Positions 35,346 through 44,593 of a stretch of 64,000 nt of DNA are shown here, one piece after another; positions within the stretch are counted from its first letter, which is position 1, and each line of letters opens with the position of its first letter. The notes under the pieces are model-generated. The model was not told the DNA's origin. It saw nothing but the letters and a program-made list of their open reading frames with translations, and ran no database searches. Made by a program: the position numbers and the translations under genes. Source of the DNA: Micropterix aruncella (taxonomy: Eukaryota > Arthropoda > Insecta > Lepidoptera > Micropterigidae); the NCBI GenBank assembly GCA_944548615.1, contig OX155961.1, positions 29,308,770 to 29,372,769 on the forward strand, written 5' to 3'.

Positions 35346-35479
35346 CATATAATATGTCCAACTCAAAAAAATATTTATATATTTAATTTTTACTTTAGAT
35401 ACACACACAATGTATATTATATGCTATAATTTCAAATTTAATTTTAAGAGATAATTTTGTTGCATACTCTTCTTTTCAC

Positions 35480-35590
35480 AGCAGCATGTTGGTTGACTGG
35501 AAGATATTGTTGTAGCAATAAGTCCGCCATTGTACCTTATTTTTATTGTGCAATAAAGAGATTTTCATTCATTCATTCATTCATTCACTG
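35480..35590 (+). repeat. LINE 3' tail with CATT repeats
   Basis: TTTTATTGTGCAATAAAGAG precedes a run of five CATT/ATTC tetramers. The AATAAA-plus-microsatellite end is typical of CR1-like or Jockey-like 3' ends. Confidence 0.5.
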
Positions 35591-35679
35591 GTCCAAAGAT
35601 GGTCCGAGATGGCGTCGGTTTCAGGATACATCATATTTGTAAACTTCAAAAGAGTTGGCTTGGCCGCATCTCCGCCTTA

Positions 35680-36120
35680 AAAGCAATCATGGAATGGGGA
35701 GGAAGGGGGGGTGGTACTGTGCGCGCTCGTGCAACCATGGCGGGGGGGGGGGGGGCGATCTCGAACAGAGCGGAAGCAATCGGTGCCCCTTCCCGCTGGA
35801 ATTTACGGGAGCAATCCACGCCGTGGACTGGTTATTAGCGCGCGCGCGAGTAATTTATGTCCCCGAGGCGATTTCATTACGGCGGCGGCGCGGCGCCGCT
35901 TCGATCCATTTGTTTCGCCGCTAATGAAGAAATAGCGAGAGCGCTCTATCAGCGCCGCCGTCTCCTATTTATACAGCCCGCGATGGGTTCGCGCTGAGGT
36001 AACGGAGATTTATACCGGGGGATCGGCAATACGAGTCGAGCCACATCTTTAGAAGGAGTTTTGACGACGTGCGCTCCGCAGAAATCCGGAACTGACCGAA
36101 GCGGCAGCCGGCTTCTGTTC
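35680..36120. promoter_or_regulatory. GC-rich island 8
   Basis: CpG-dense, with a G-run at about 35741-35753 and an alternating GCGCGCGCG tract near 35839. Homeodomain-type words CGCTAATGAAG and GTAATTTATG flank the core. Three overlapping plus-strand frames cross it, which argues against any being coding. Confidence 0.45.
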
Positions 36121-36198
36121 AGTCACAGTATACCACACTGAGAAAAATCTTAGATCGCTTCTTACATTAACATTTTGTTATTACAGTTTTATACAGAA

Positions 36199-36735
36199 CT
36201 AGCTGACCCGGCAAACTTCGTACCGCCTAATAGTCAATTGAATGTCGTGTTACAGATTACCTGAACTTAATTTATGATTTTATGAAAGTAATACAATGAA
36301 TACAAAATAAATATTAAGCTCACTACTTTATTAAGATAATAACACAAAAAGTAAAAAAAAACAAGTATATCAATCGCGTGTCAGCAAGACATGATTGAAT
36401 TAAACTATTTACATATTGTACAGCATGGGATGAACTCGGTTTAATTCTATTCATTGAAGCACCTTGTGATATACGACATTTTTTGTTTTTTATTTATCAG
36501 GCGCAAGAACAAATAAAGCGGATGATTTGCCGACACGTGAACATGCCACGTACAACTGACTATGAGAAGAACACGGATTTACATTTTGTATGGGATTTTT
36601 TTTCTTTTATTTTATTTTTTCGTCAATTTTCCAATTTTTGTTTTTGATAGTTATTCTGCTATTCGGGACGGAGACAAATACAAAAAATCAAAAACCACGA
36701 AAATCTCTCCAGCCGTTCTCGAGTTATAAGTGCCA
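36199..36735 (-). mobile_element. Non-autonomous Helitron, copy 3, 5'-truncated
   Basis: Reverse orientation: the CTAG end lies at 36199-36202, then the reverse complement of the GGCGGTACGAAGTT hairpin and of CTCGAGAACGGCTGG near 36715-36730. The 5' TCTATA end is missing. The flank outside the CTAG end (36125-36198) matches the flank of copy 2 at 14940-15010. Confidence 0.75.
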
Positions 36736-36782
36736 TTATTACATTGTTATATTTTTCTCAGCGCAAATAATAGCTTCGCTTA

Positions 36783-36960
36783 GAACAAAATCGAAATCGA
36801 AGCGAGCTACGTCACGAGTCCTAAGGGCTAGCATATGGCCGCCATATGTCCGCTACTCGGCCGACGCGTATATTCAAACGTTTGCGAAAGTCATTCCTTC
36901 GCCAGCGCGTAACGCTAATTGTAACGTTTGTCTCAGTACGGGCATTGTTCTAGCAAGGTA
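36783..36960 (+). mobile_element. Rep-C MITE, truncated copy
   Basis: GAAATCGAAGCGAGCTACGT, GCATATGGCCGCC and CGCGTAACGCTAA match the other Rep-C copies. The right end is lost. Confidence 0.65.
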
Positions 36961-37197
36961 GATTTTCATTTTTTAACTCTTTTAGTACATTTAACGCCTG
37001 ATAGTCGTCATGCGCATGTTTTGGCGTAGCAACAATTGGCGAGTTTGACTCGACATTTCATTTAACCTTTTGAAAGCCAGCCTTCGCGCGCAAAAACGGC
37101 GATTCTCTACGTAAATACTAACAATATAATTTTTTAATGAAATATCTCTTGTTACATAATACCTAAATTATGTTGTTAGCAATGTATATTACATATT

Positions 37198-37398
<201 letters not shown>

Positions 37399-37463
37399 GG
37401 TCGGACAGCCCCTCCTTGACTACAAGCTTGCCTTGTAGTCGGGGAGGGTAGTGAGACTTATAT

Positions 37464-38174
37464 AAAATCGAAGACTATCGCGGTTGTTTGACATTATAAA
37501 TAGGATAGAAAACGAATTTACCGCGTGAAATTTGTAGGATCCGACGTTTCGGTGACGTTGCAGCCGCCGTTGTCTAGGGTAGACTGAAGAGCTGTCAGTC
37601 CGTTGTTTTGCGGGTAGGCCGCAAACCGCTGCCGCCACTGCGTAGGTTATAACGGTGGTGGGGGGCTGGGCTCGGAGCGCGGGAATTTTTAAAATCCGTC
37701 TTGCACACAACACTCACTGTATCCTGTTTTACGTCTTTGCGTTCGGCGTTCGGCGGCGGGAACATTTTAAGAAGAGGGTTCCACGTAGAAGAGAGTTTGT
37801 AGCCGTCATCTCTATTGAAGTTCGGAGTTCTTCTTATTTCAATGGCTTCCCGGATCATGCGAGGAAAGTAGAATTGTTCCTTGGATAGAACAATGGGATT
37901 TTGAAACTGCATCCAGTGGTTACTTCCGCTATCCAATATATGTTCGCAGATCGCCGATTTTTCTCGCTGAACTTTTTTAAAAATTCCCGCGCTCCGAGCC
38001 CAGCCCCCCACCACCGTTATAACCTACGCAGTGGCGGCAGCGGTTTGCGGCCTACCCGCAAAACAACGGACTGACAGCTCTTCAGTCTACCCTAGACAAC
38101 GGCGGCTGCAACGTCACCGAAACGTCGGGTCCTACAAATTTCACGCGGTAAATTCGTTTTCTATCCTATTTATA
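37464..38174. mobile_element. Penelope-derived palindromic element, copy 5
   Basis: A 711-bp palindrome with arms of about 200 bp (37490-37692 and 37976-38173) around a coding spacer of about 280 bp. A 13-bp duplication GTGAGACTTATAT flanks it (37451-37463 and 38175-38187). The tail word GACTATCGCGG is at the left end. It is nearly identical to copy 1 over the arms but with a different arm/spacer boundary, so the two are not simple duplicates. Confidence 0.9.
37750..38014 (-). pseudogene. Penelope-like polyprotein fragment, end of GIY-YIG region
   Basis: The minus-strand frame gives REKSAICEHIL, HWMQFQNPIVL, REAIEIR and NFNRDDGYKLS, the same C-terminal GIY-YIG remnant as at 0.73-1.0 kb. Here it opens in the right arm and reads into the spacer. 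The catalytic region and reverse transcriptase are absent. Confidence 0.75.
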
Positions 38175-38459
38175 GTGAGACTTATATTCCCAGTTTGTGA
38201 AAGTTTTTAAATCTGGTCTGTTATTGATGCTAATCAAGAAATTCTAAGTCTGGCAAGGATTGTGCAAAGGGTGCAATCGAATTGTATTTATTTTTCCAGT
38301 TATAAATCTTCTCCATCTACTAGAGGATCATTAAATAAATCGGTACCTAAAGGGTTAAACGTAATATTAAATAATTATTTATTATTATTATTATTACATC
38401 ATACTAAAGGTTTACTTTATTTTTAGAGTTAGAGCTACCTCTACAAGAAAGTGGCACTT

Positions 38460-38824
38460 ACGAGTCCACGAAATGGCGAGGTCCGTCGGAAGATCGCCCG
38501 CCAACCTTTCACCGCCATCGCGCGAGAGCGGGGTTCGATTCACCCCCGCGCTCGTCAATGTCAATGACACTCGATTCGCGTCCGCCGGTGATTTAGGGTT
38601 GCGCGATCGAGGCGGGGGAGAGCGGACGCGAAATCTGCCCGAGATGTTCCCCCGGCGCTCGCTCGCGGCTCCGTGCTAACACTCAATCTCTTAACCCCGA
38701 CCCCATCCGGCGCCTCCGCCCCCGCCCCGCGGGTTCGAGCGCCCCGGGGCGGCGCGCTTCCCCTTTTTATTTCCTTTGTCGGTGCGCCCGCGTAATGGCA
38801 TCGACGGCTCGATCTTTCCCGATC
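38460..38824. promoter_or_regulatory. GC-rich island 9
   Basis: Very CpG-dense (for example GCGCCCCGGGGCGGCGCGC near 38738). It runs directly into the first unit of the 187-bp tandem array, so the array may have grown from the edge of the island. Confidence 0.45.
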
Positions 38825-39990
38825 GTTTGACACAGTTTCGAGGGTTGCCACCTTAGCGGGATTGTCGCCTTTCTTCTTCGCGCTCCTGATAATCATCAAC
38901 GAGCGGAAGAAGGTATCTTCGCCTCACAGCGACCATAACAACTGTCATTATTTATATTACTGTAGACAACAGATTAAAATACTTCTACTAATGTTTTTTT
39001 TATATTTTAGTTTGACATAGTTTCGAGGGTTTTCACCTTAACGGGATTGTCGCCTTTTTTCTCGACATGCGCTCCTGATAATCATCAACGGACGGAAGAA
39101 GGTATCTTCTCCTCATAGCGACCATAACAACTACAAATATTTGAATTACTGTAGACAGCAGACCAGAATACTTCTATATATAATAATGTTTTCGATTTTA
39201 GTTTGACACAGTTTCGATGGTTTCCGCCTTAGCAGTATTGTCGGCTTTTCTTCCGACATGCGCTCCTGATAATCATCAACGAGCGGAAGAACGTATCTTT
39301 GCCTCACAGCGACCATAACAACTGTCATTATTTATATTACTGTAGACAGCGGGCCAGAATAGTTCTACTAATGTTTTTTTTATATTTTAGTTTGACATCG
39401 TTTCGAGGGTTTTCACCTTAGCAGGATTGTCGGCTTTTCTCTCGACATGCGCTCCTGGTAATCATTAACGAGCGGAACAATGTATTTTCTACCCAGAGCG
39501 ACCATATGAACTGTCATTATACATTGCTGTCGACAGCAGACTAGAAGACTTCTAATAATGTTTTCTATTTCAGTTAAACAGTTTCGAGGGTTTCCACCTT
39601 AGCAGGATTGTCGGCTTTTCTCCCGACATTCGCGTCTGATAATCATCGACGAGCGAAAGAAGGTATCTTCTCTCCACAGCAAACACACAGTATAACGAGA
39701 GAAAAGTAGACGCACTCTCAATCGAAAGGGGATTGCGGGGATAGGCTGCGAGGGAAATGAGCAGAGGAGCACGTCTCGATGAACGCCTTTGATTAGCGTT
39801 CGAAGGTTGTCATATTTCTCAAAACGATTGAACATCTACGTTGGCGTAGTAGTAGATATGTGAAGTCCAAGGCAAGCCCTTGGACTTCCTATTTCAATTT
39901 TGTTCTGCGATGCTACTGTATAGCATACTGTGGCAAACATAAGAGCTACCATTATTTACATTCTTGTAGACAGCAGCCCCGAATACTTAT
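38825..39990. repeat. Tandem array, about 187-bp unit
   Basis: Units start at GTTTGACA(C/T)A or a variant at 38825, 39010, 39201, 39390 and 39573, giving spacings of 185, 191, 189 and 183 bp. Each unit holds TTTCGAGGGTT, ATTGTCG, GCTCCTGATAATCATC and an ACTGTAGACAGCAG word. The fifth unit is split by a Rep-C MITE at 39686-39932 and resumes at about 39940 with CATTATTTACATTCTTGTAG. Confidence 0.9.
39686..39932 (-). mobile_element. Rep-C MITE, intact copy
   Basis: A 247-bp element starting CACAGTATAACGAGAG and ending GCATACTGTG. The 7-bp GCAAACA lies at both edges (39679-39685 and 39933-39939) and is read as the target duplication. The position inside a tandem unit confirms both edges, because the unit sequence continues across it. 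The superfamily is not certain. Confidence 0.8.
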
Positions 39991-40094
39991 ACCTACTTAT
40001 GTTATTCAATATTTACGAATCCTTCAAGCCCTCTCATACTATCAAACAGCTCGCATATAAGTGTACTATCACTGTGCCATCATGTAAATCATGT

Positions 40095-40382
40095 CAATTC
40101 TATCTCTCCGTATTATCTGTGGTGTAATTAGCCTATATACAAATGTGATAGATGGCACTAGTAATTAAATGTTATTATTGTAATAATTAGTTAAATTATT
40201 GGGTTTTTATAATCAATCAGTACTTTATAAAAAGAACCATTCATTATCAATGTTATTATAGATGACCAAATAAATTGCTATTACAATCAGCGCCACCTGC
40301 ATTTCGCCGGCGCAGAAGAGTTGCCAAATCGTACTACGGGGTCGAGCAATCTAATCCCATATATAATCAATGATTACATTTA
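40095..40382. mobile_element. Rep-E element, copy 3 (left part missing)
   Basis: CTATCTCTCCGTATTATCTG, GGGTTTTTATAATCAATCAG, TGCATTTCGCCGGCGCAGA and ATATATAATCAATG match copies 1 and 2. It provides the uninterrupted version of the site into which Penelope copy 4 inserted. Confidence 0.65.
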
Positions 40383-40569
40383 CGCTTTATTTAATAGATT
40401 AAAGATACTATTCATTTATTTATGATTGACCGTAGAAGATTAATCATTGAACTTGGATCGACCTCATCTCACAGATGTACCTATGTATATATCAATACTT
40501 TATTTTTTTGTAGTATTTCCGCAACAGCTCGTAGGATTTAGAGCATCCACTAAATTCGTCAAAGGTACG

Positions 40570-40780
40570 TGCGATAGTCTCGAATTGTGATTGATTTTTG
40601 CACCCCTGTCGGGGAAACCGCTGTCAGGGGCGGCGAAGGGACCGAAGCATCCGAGGGTCGTAAAAAATAGCCCGCTTTATTGCGATCGCCGAACGGTAAA
40701 TTGTAAAGAATGGCGGGGGGCGGCGGGAGTGTGCTCAGCCCATTGCACCGGACGGAGGGGCAAAAGGCGCTCCCTCCAAG
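40570..40780. promoter_or_regulatory. GC-rich patch (island 10)
   Basis: CpG-containing block with GGCGGGGGGCGGCGGGAG near 40710. No domain-bearing frames. Confidence 0.35.
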
Positions 40781-41324
40781 ACTGACAACCTCGTACATTA
40801 ACAACCGAACGAAATGGATGGATGTGCTGTACCGGGAATACTATACATATATGTATTTATTTATTTATTTTATTCGACCTTCTCCGATAAGGTAAATTTT
40901 CGTAGCACCGTTTTTCGCAGCAGAAACCGATTTTAGCTCTATCACGTCGGCAAGCACAGTATACGGGATAGTAGAATCTTTGATATAATTTGAAATAGCA
41001 TAGAATTACTTTATTGTGCTATAAAAACATAACTTAATGAATATTACGCTGGTTTTATAAAAAAGACAATGGATGCACAAATGGCGGACTTATCGCTATA
41101 GCGATATCTTACAGTCAACCATTTGATAAAATAATTTCTAATTTTCACCGTACAATACACAAAGAAGTAGTAAAGTTAAATTTAAAATAAACTTATACAG
41201 ATATATGTCAGTAACTTATGCTAAGGTTGCCCAGAGAAGGATAAAGGAGAGGACAAGGTGAGGTAATTGGTTAGTGGCTGTGTAAAAATAAATGTTAATT
41301 AAATCAAGCCTTCACCTTAAAATC

Positions 41325-41553
41325 AAGGCGAGCTACGTCACGAGTCGCGAGGGCTCGCATATGGCCGCCAGATGTCAGCTACTCGGCCGACGCGGATATT
41401 CAAACGCTCTAAAAAGTCACCAACCTTCACCCGCGTGTAACGCTAAGCAAAGGCGTTCTTCGAGACGTACCCCTCTGCTCACTACCCTTGCATGCTATCC
41501 CCGCAATGCCTTGTTGCTCGAGGGTGCTTCTACTGTTCTCTCGGTATACTGTG
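41325..41553 (+). mobile_element. Rep-C MITE copy
   Basis: GGCGAGCTACGTCACGAGTC, CATATGGCCGCC and CGTGTAACGCTAAGCAAAGG are followed by the terminus CTCTCGGTATACTGTG. The left end is not clear. A SINE begins within a few bases of its right end. Confidence 0.65.
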
Positions 41554-41565
41554 CGGCAAGTATGT

Positions 41566-41836
41566 TTGTTTATACTTTTTATTGTGAAAATGTCACAATA
41601 GGCGGGTTTATTGTCATATGACAATCTCTTACAACCAACGCTACTATGACGTGTTATATGTATGTGTGCGTTTAACATGTCTGTAAGTGTGTTTGTTATT
41701 GCATTCGATCGACATCGAATTGAAAATTCAATTCCGTTAATTTGATCCCAACGGAAAATGGTGACTCAGCCGGGAATCGAACCCGGGACCTTACAATGTA
41801 ATAGCAGGCGACCTAACCACTATGACACCGAGCCGT
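41566..41836 (-). mobile_element. tRNA-derived SINE with LINE-like tail
   Basis: The head (41762-41834, minus strand) is tRNA-like. It has a perfect B box GGTTCGATTCC, an A-box-like ATAGTGGTTAGG, and a fully pairable seven-base acceptor stem (GGCTCGG with CTGAGTC, using two G-U pairs). D and anticodon stems pair poorly, so it is not a working tRNA gene. After a body of about 130 bp the tail carries TTGTAAGAGATTG and the palindrome ATTGTCATATGACAAT, matching the 3' hairpin of the LINE at 29.82 kb with paired changes in the stem. This points to a SINE using that LINE's machinery. Confidence 0.8.
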
Positions 41837-42067
41837 GTAAGGTACCAGACGTCAGGATTTGTCCTGACATGTCAGGATGTTTAGGCAGCTGTCAGGATTC
41901 CGGCGGAACGTTGAAAATATCAGGATTTTTTGGATGATTTAGATTAAACATATTCTAATAATTACGTTGTGTTTATTTATTTTCTAACTTATTCCTCACA
42001 AATAATCTCAATTAAAACATTACTAGTAAAGGACTATTAAAATTATTCTGTTTTGGCATACCTGTAC

Positions 42068-43172
42068 CAGTGGCGGTCTCTTCATATAAGCCGAAAAGCC
42101 TGGCTTGCCTATACTTCCAAATTAACGATTAAATAAATTAATAACACAATTCGTAAAAAAAACAATTAAATAAATCATTTTGCTAGCGCTACTACTGCCA
42201 TCTAACGCGCACAGCTCGCTCCACGCGAGAAAAAAACTGTTATCGACAGGTGCGATAATTATCTACAGGGCGCGATTGCTGTTTCGCTCGCACATATTGG
42301 GCTTTCAATGCGGCTTTCAAAATCAGTGTTCCTCTCATTCGCACCTGTGGCAAATTACGCTAAACAATATATGTCTATATACAACTTTTGTATCGGGAGC
42401 TAAGCCGGGCTTGCTTAGCCATGACGTTGAATGCGAACTGTGAATGCGAACGTGTCAACAGAAAGCGCGACTTCATTATAATTAGTTTGGATTTAAATGT
42501 GCGAGTGACGTCGCGTCGGGCTAATTTTTTATTGTGTAATTTCAATTGATTTGTGGTTTTTAGTGCCTGATAAAAAATGGAGGAAATTGTCCTTTGTGGT
42601 CAGTAATGTATTCTTATTATTTTGTTTTCTGACATATGTAACAACCCGCAGGACTGGGACGGGGATACGGTTTTAGCAGCGGAGAATTTTGAAAACTCGA
42701 TGCGATCATTCCATTTAAATTTTTTCACCTTGTTTTCCGCCGAATTTTTGAAAAAGCTGAGAGCTTGTACAACATTCATCAAAAATCACAAGTCGATGTG
42801 GGTTATAGGAATTAATGAAGGAAAACAAAATAAAGGAATTTCAGACTTGGTTACGTGTTGAATTTCAATATGAATTTGATCAAATTTATGAAAACAATCT
42901 ACAAAATAACTCAGCACCTCGTTTGAGACGCAACGACGCAAGAGAGTCCTTTAAAGCCACTAGAGGTATGCGACTGCTGATAAGTATATGTTAAATTCTG
43001 TCTTGCAGTAGCATGCCTTCAGTGTGCTTTATTGAATGTACGACCCAAGCAGTAAATTTCAAACTGAAGATTAAAGAGTAAAGAGGTACCACTTTTTTAC
43101 TATAAAAAGCGTAAAAAAACACAAAAAGGTATGTCGGGCTTGCCCTATTTACGAACCCTGGGCACGCCACTG
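42068..43172 (+). mobile_element. Non-autonomous hAT element
   Basis: A 1105-bp element with termini CAGTGGCGGTCTC and GGCACGCCACTG (shared inverted core CAGTGGCG). A perfect 8-bp duplication ACCTGTAC lies at 42060-42067 and 43173-43180. An 8-bp target duplication with CAGTGGCG-type ends is diagnostic of hAT elements. Only fragments of a transposase-like frame remain inside. Confidence 0.9.
42622..42861 (+). pseudogene. Possible hAT transposase fragment
   Basis: An 80-codon frame inside the hAT element with DWDGDTVLAAENF and SFHLNFFTLFSAEFL. The W...DT..A..F...F.F pattern resembles an internal segment of ZMYM/hAT-type transposases, but similarity is weak. It relies mostly on position. A second frame at 42820-42960 (EFQYEFDQIYENN) may be a frameshifted continuation. 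Confidence 0.4.
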
Positions 43173-43734
43173 ACCTGTACGTAGTGTTTTGAGACAATTT
43201 ATTACGCAGGTTCTTGTCTCTTATTATTGTGCTCTAAAATAAATCGCTCTATACACTTTTTAAATTATTCTAACAGCAAAATCCTGACAGATGATACCGT
43301 AAGTCGGCTTAGCCGGCAAAATACATACCTACATCGCATCGCGCGCGGTCGTAACAGAATGAAACCACTTTTATGTTCAAATCAGGCTTTTTGTCAGAAC
43401 TTACCAGTTTACCATCTGGTAACACTGTCGGCAAGAGCGTAAAAATTAAATGTATTACGCGGCGTAGAAGTATTTTTCTACAAAACTAAGTGGCAGCGCG
43501 TGTATCCATTCAGTCGACTACTGAAAGTGGGACGCGTGCGTGCTGTGTAGTGAATTAAGTATATTGCACTAACAAAGAGTAAATCCAAATTAGTCTTGAA
43601 ATCCAAATCCAGTCTTGAGTCTTGAAATCCAAATTACGACGTAAATTGCATCTCTAGGATCAGGCGTAAGCGTAGTTACATGTGTGGCGGGACTAGGGTT
43701 GCATGGAATTGGAATGAAAACTTAAGTCATTATT

Positions 43735-43910
43735 ATTTACCTGACTGTCCAACAAAAAAGGAGAGTAATGCGTTTAGGATTCATCTATGTATGTGTTTCG
43801 TTTCTTTATTCCACTATAACTTTTAAACGCTCAAACTGATCTAGAAGTATGTGGTATATTGTTAGAACCGTTATGGCATGCCGAGTCTTATAGGGTACCT
43901 TAAAGGATGA
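43735..43910 (+). repeat. Rep-H copy 3
   Basis: ACAAAAAAGGAGAGTAATGCG, CGTTTCTTTATTCCAC and TTTTAAACGCTC match the minus strand of 13040-13270. Confidence 0.5.
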
Positions 43911-44122
43911 TTCATGCTACACCGGGCTAGGGCCGGGCTGGACCCCGACTGAGTCGTTTCCACCGTGCTCCGGCCGGGTCAGTCATTCATGCCACACCGG
44001 GCTGTTTCCGAGTTTATTTATCCCACGGCCGTGTCCGCGATAACTAGTGTTTGTGCCCATCTATTTCGATTGGCGATAATAAAAAAAAACTATTTTTCGC
44101 TTGATTGATAAGTGTGTTATTA

Positions 44123-44470
44123 ATGCAATTTTCACAACTTGAGTTGGCAGCTATTGCAATTGCCATTGATGACGAAGTATTGGAAACAAGAACTGAAACT
44201 AATAAAAGAAGATGGAGTGTACCTACATCCAGCCTGGAGAAAATAATAGTCAGAGCCGGGAAAACAATATCCACCGCCATTTGGACGCCGTGCTCCGGTC
44301 GTGGCACGGCCTCACAGAGGGGTATTTTAGCTATTTGTGCGGCCAAAAGTCAATTTGACGAAATGCATATCCCACAAAAAAAACGACTACCTGAGGTAGG
44401 GTACAGGTCCTGTGGACAATACCTGACCCTTTCCACTATCGTTAGGGGCGCGCCGTGGGCTTACACTTAG
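44123..44470 (+). pseudogene. Possible Harbinger transposase N-terminal fragment
   Basis: From the ATG at 44123 the frame gives LELAAIAIAIDDEVLE and then KRRW. An acidic, alanine-rich start followed by KRRW is typical of the N-terminus of insect PIF/Harbinger transposases. Similarity fades after about residue 50 and the frame ends at 44470, about 120 bp before the RAG1-like start codon. The rest of the transposase, including its DDE residues, is absent. The weak similarity makes this a tentative call. Confidence 0.4.
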
Positions 44471-44593
44471 TCGGAATTCGATCGTCCCATTCGGTGTATG
44501 TGTCTGTTCTCCTTGCGGCGCGCGGCGATCTTGTGAAATTACCACTTAAAAGTGAATATTTATTATTCTACTATTAACTCGGAAGTGACAGCG

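Noticed and set aside
38825..39680. Tandem units as repeated exons, since several units end in a TTTTAG acceptor-like word
   Set aside because: No open frame continues across a unit and no matching donors are placed consistently.
39686..39932. Rep-C as a Transib MITE mobilised by the RAG1-like gene
   Set aside because: CACAGT ends are suggestive, but the duplication is 7 bp rather than 5 bp and nothing else links the two. Kept only as a question in the findings.
38825..39990. CRISPR array
   Set aside because: Whole 187-bp units are repeated, without the short repeat and unique spacer pattern, in a eukaryotic context.
41762..41834. Functional tRNA gene on the minus strand
   Set aside because: B box and acceptor stem are good, but D and anticodon stems do not pair and a SINE body with a LINE-type tail follows.
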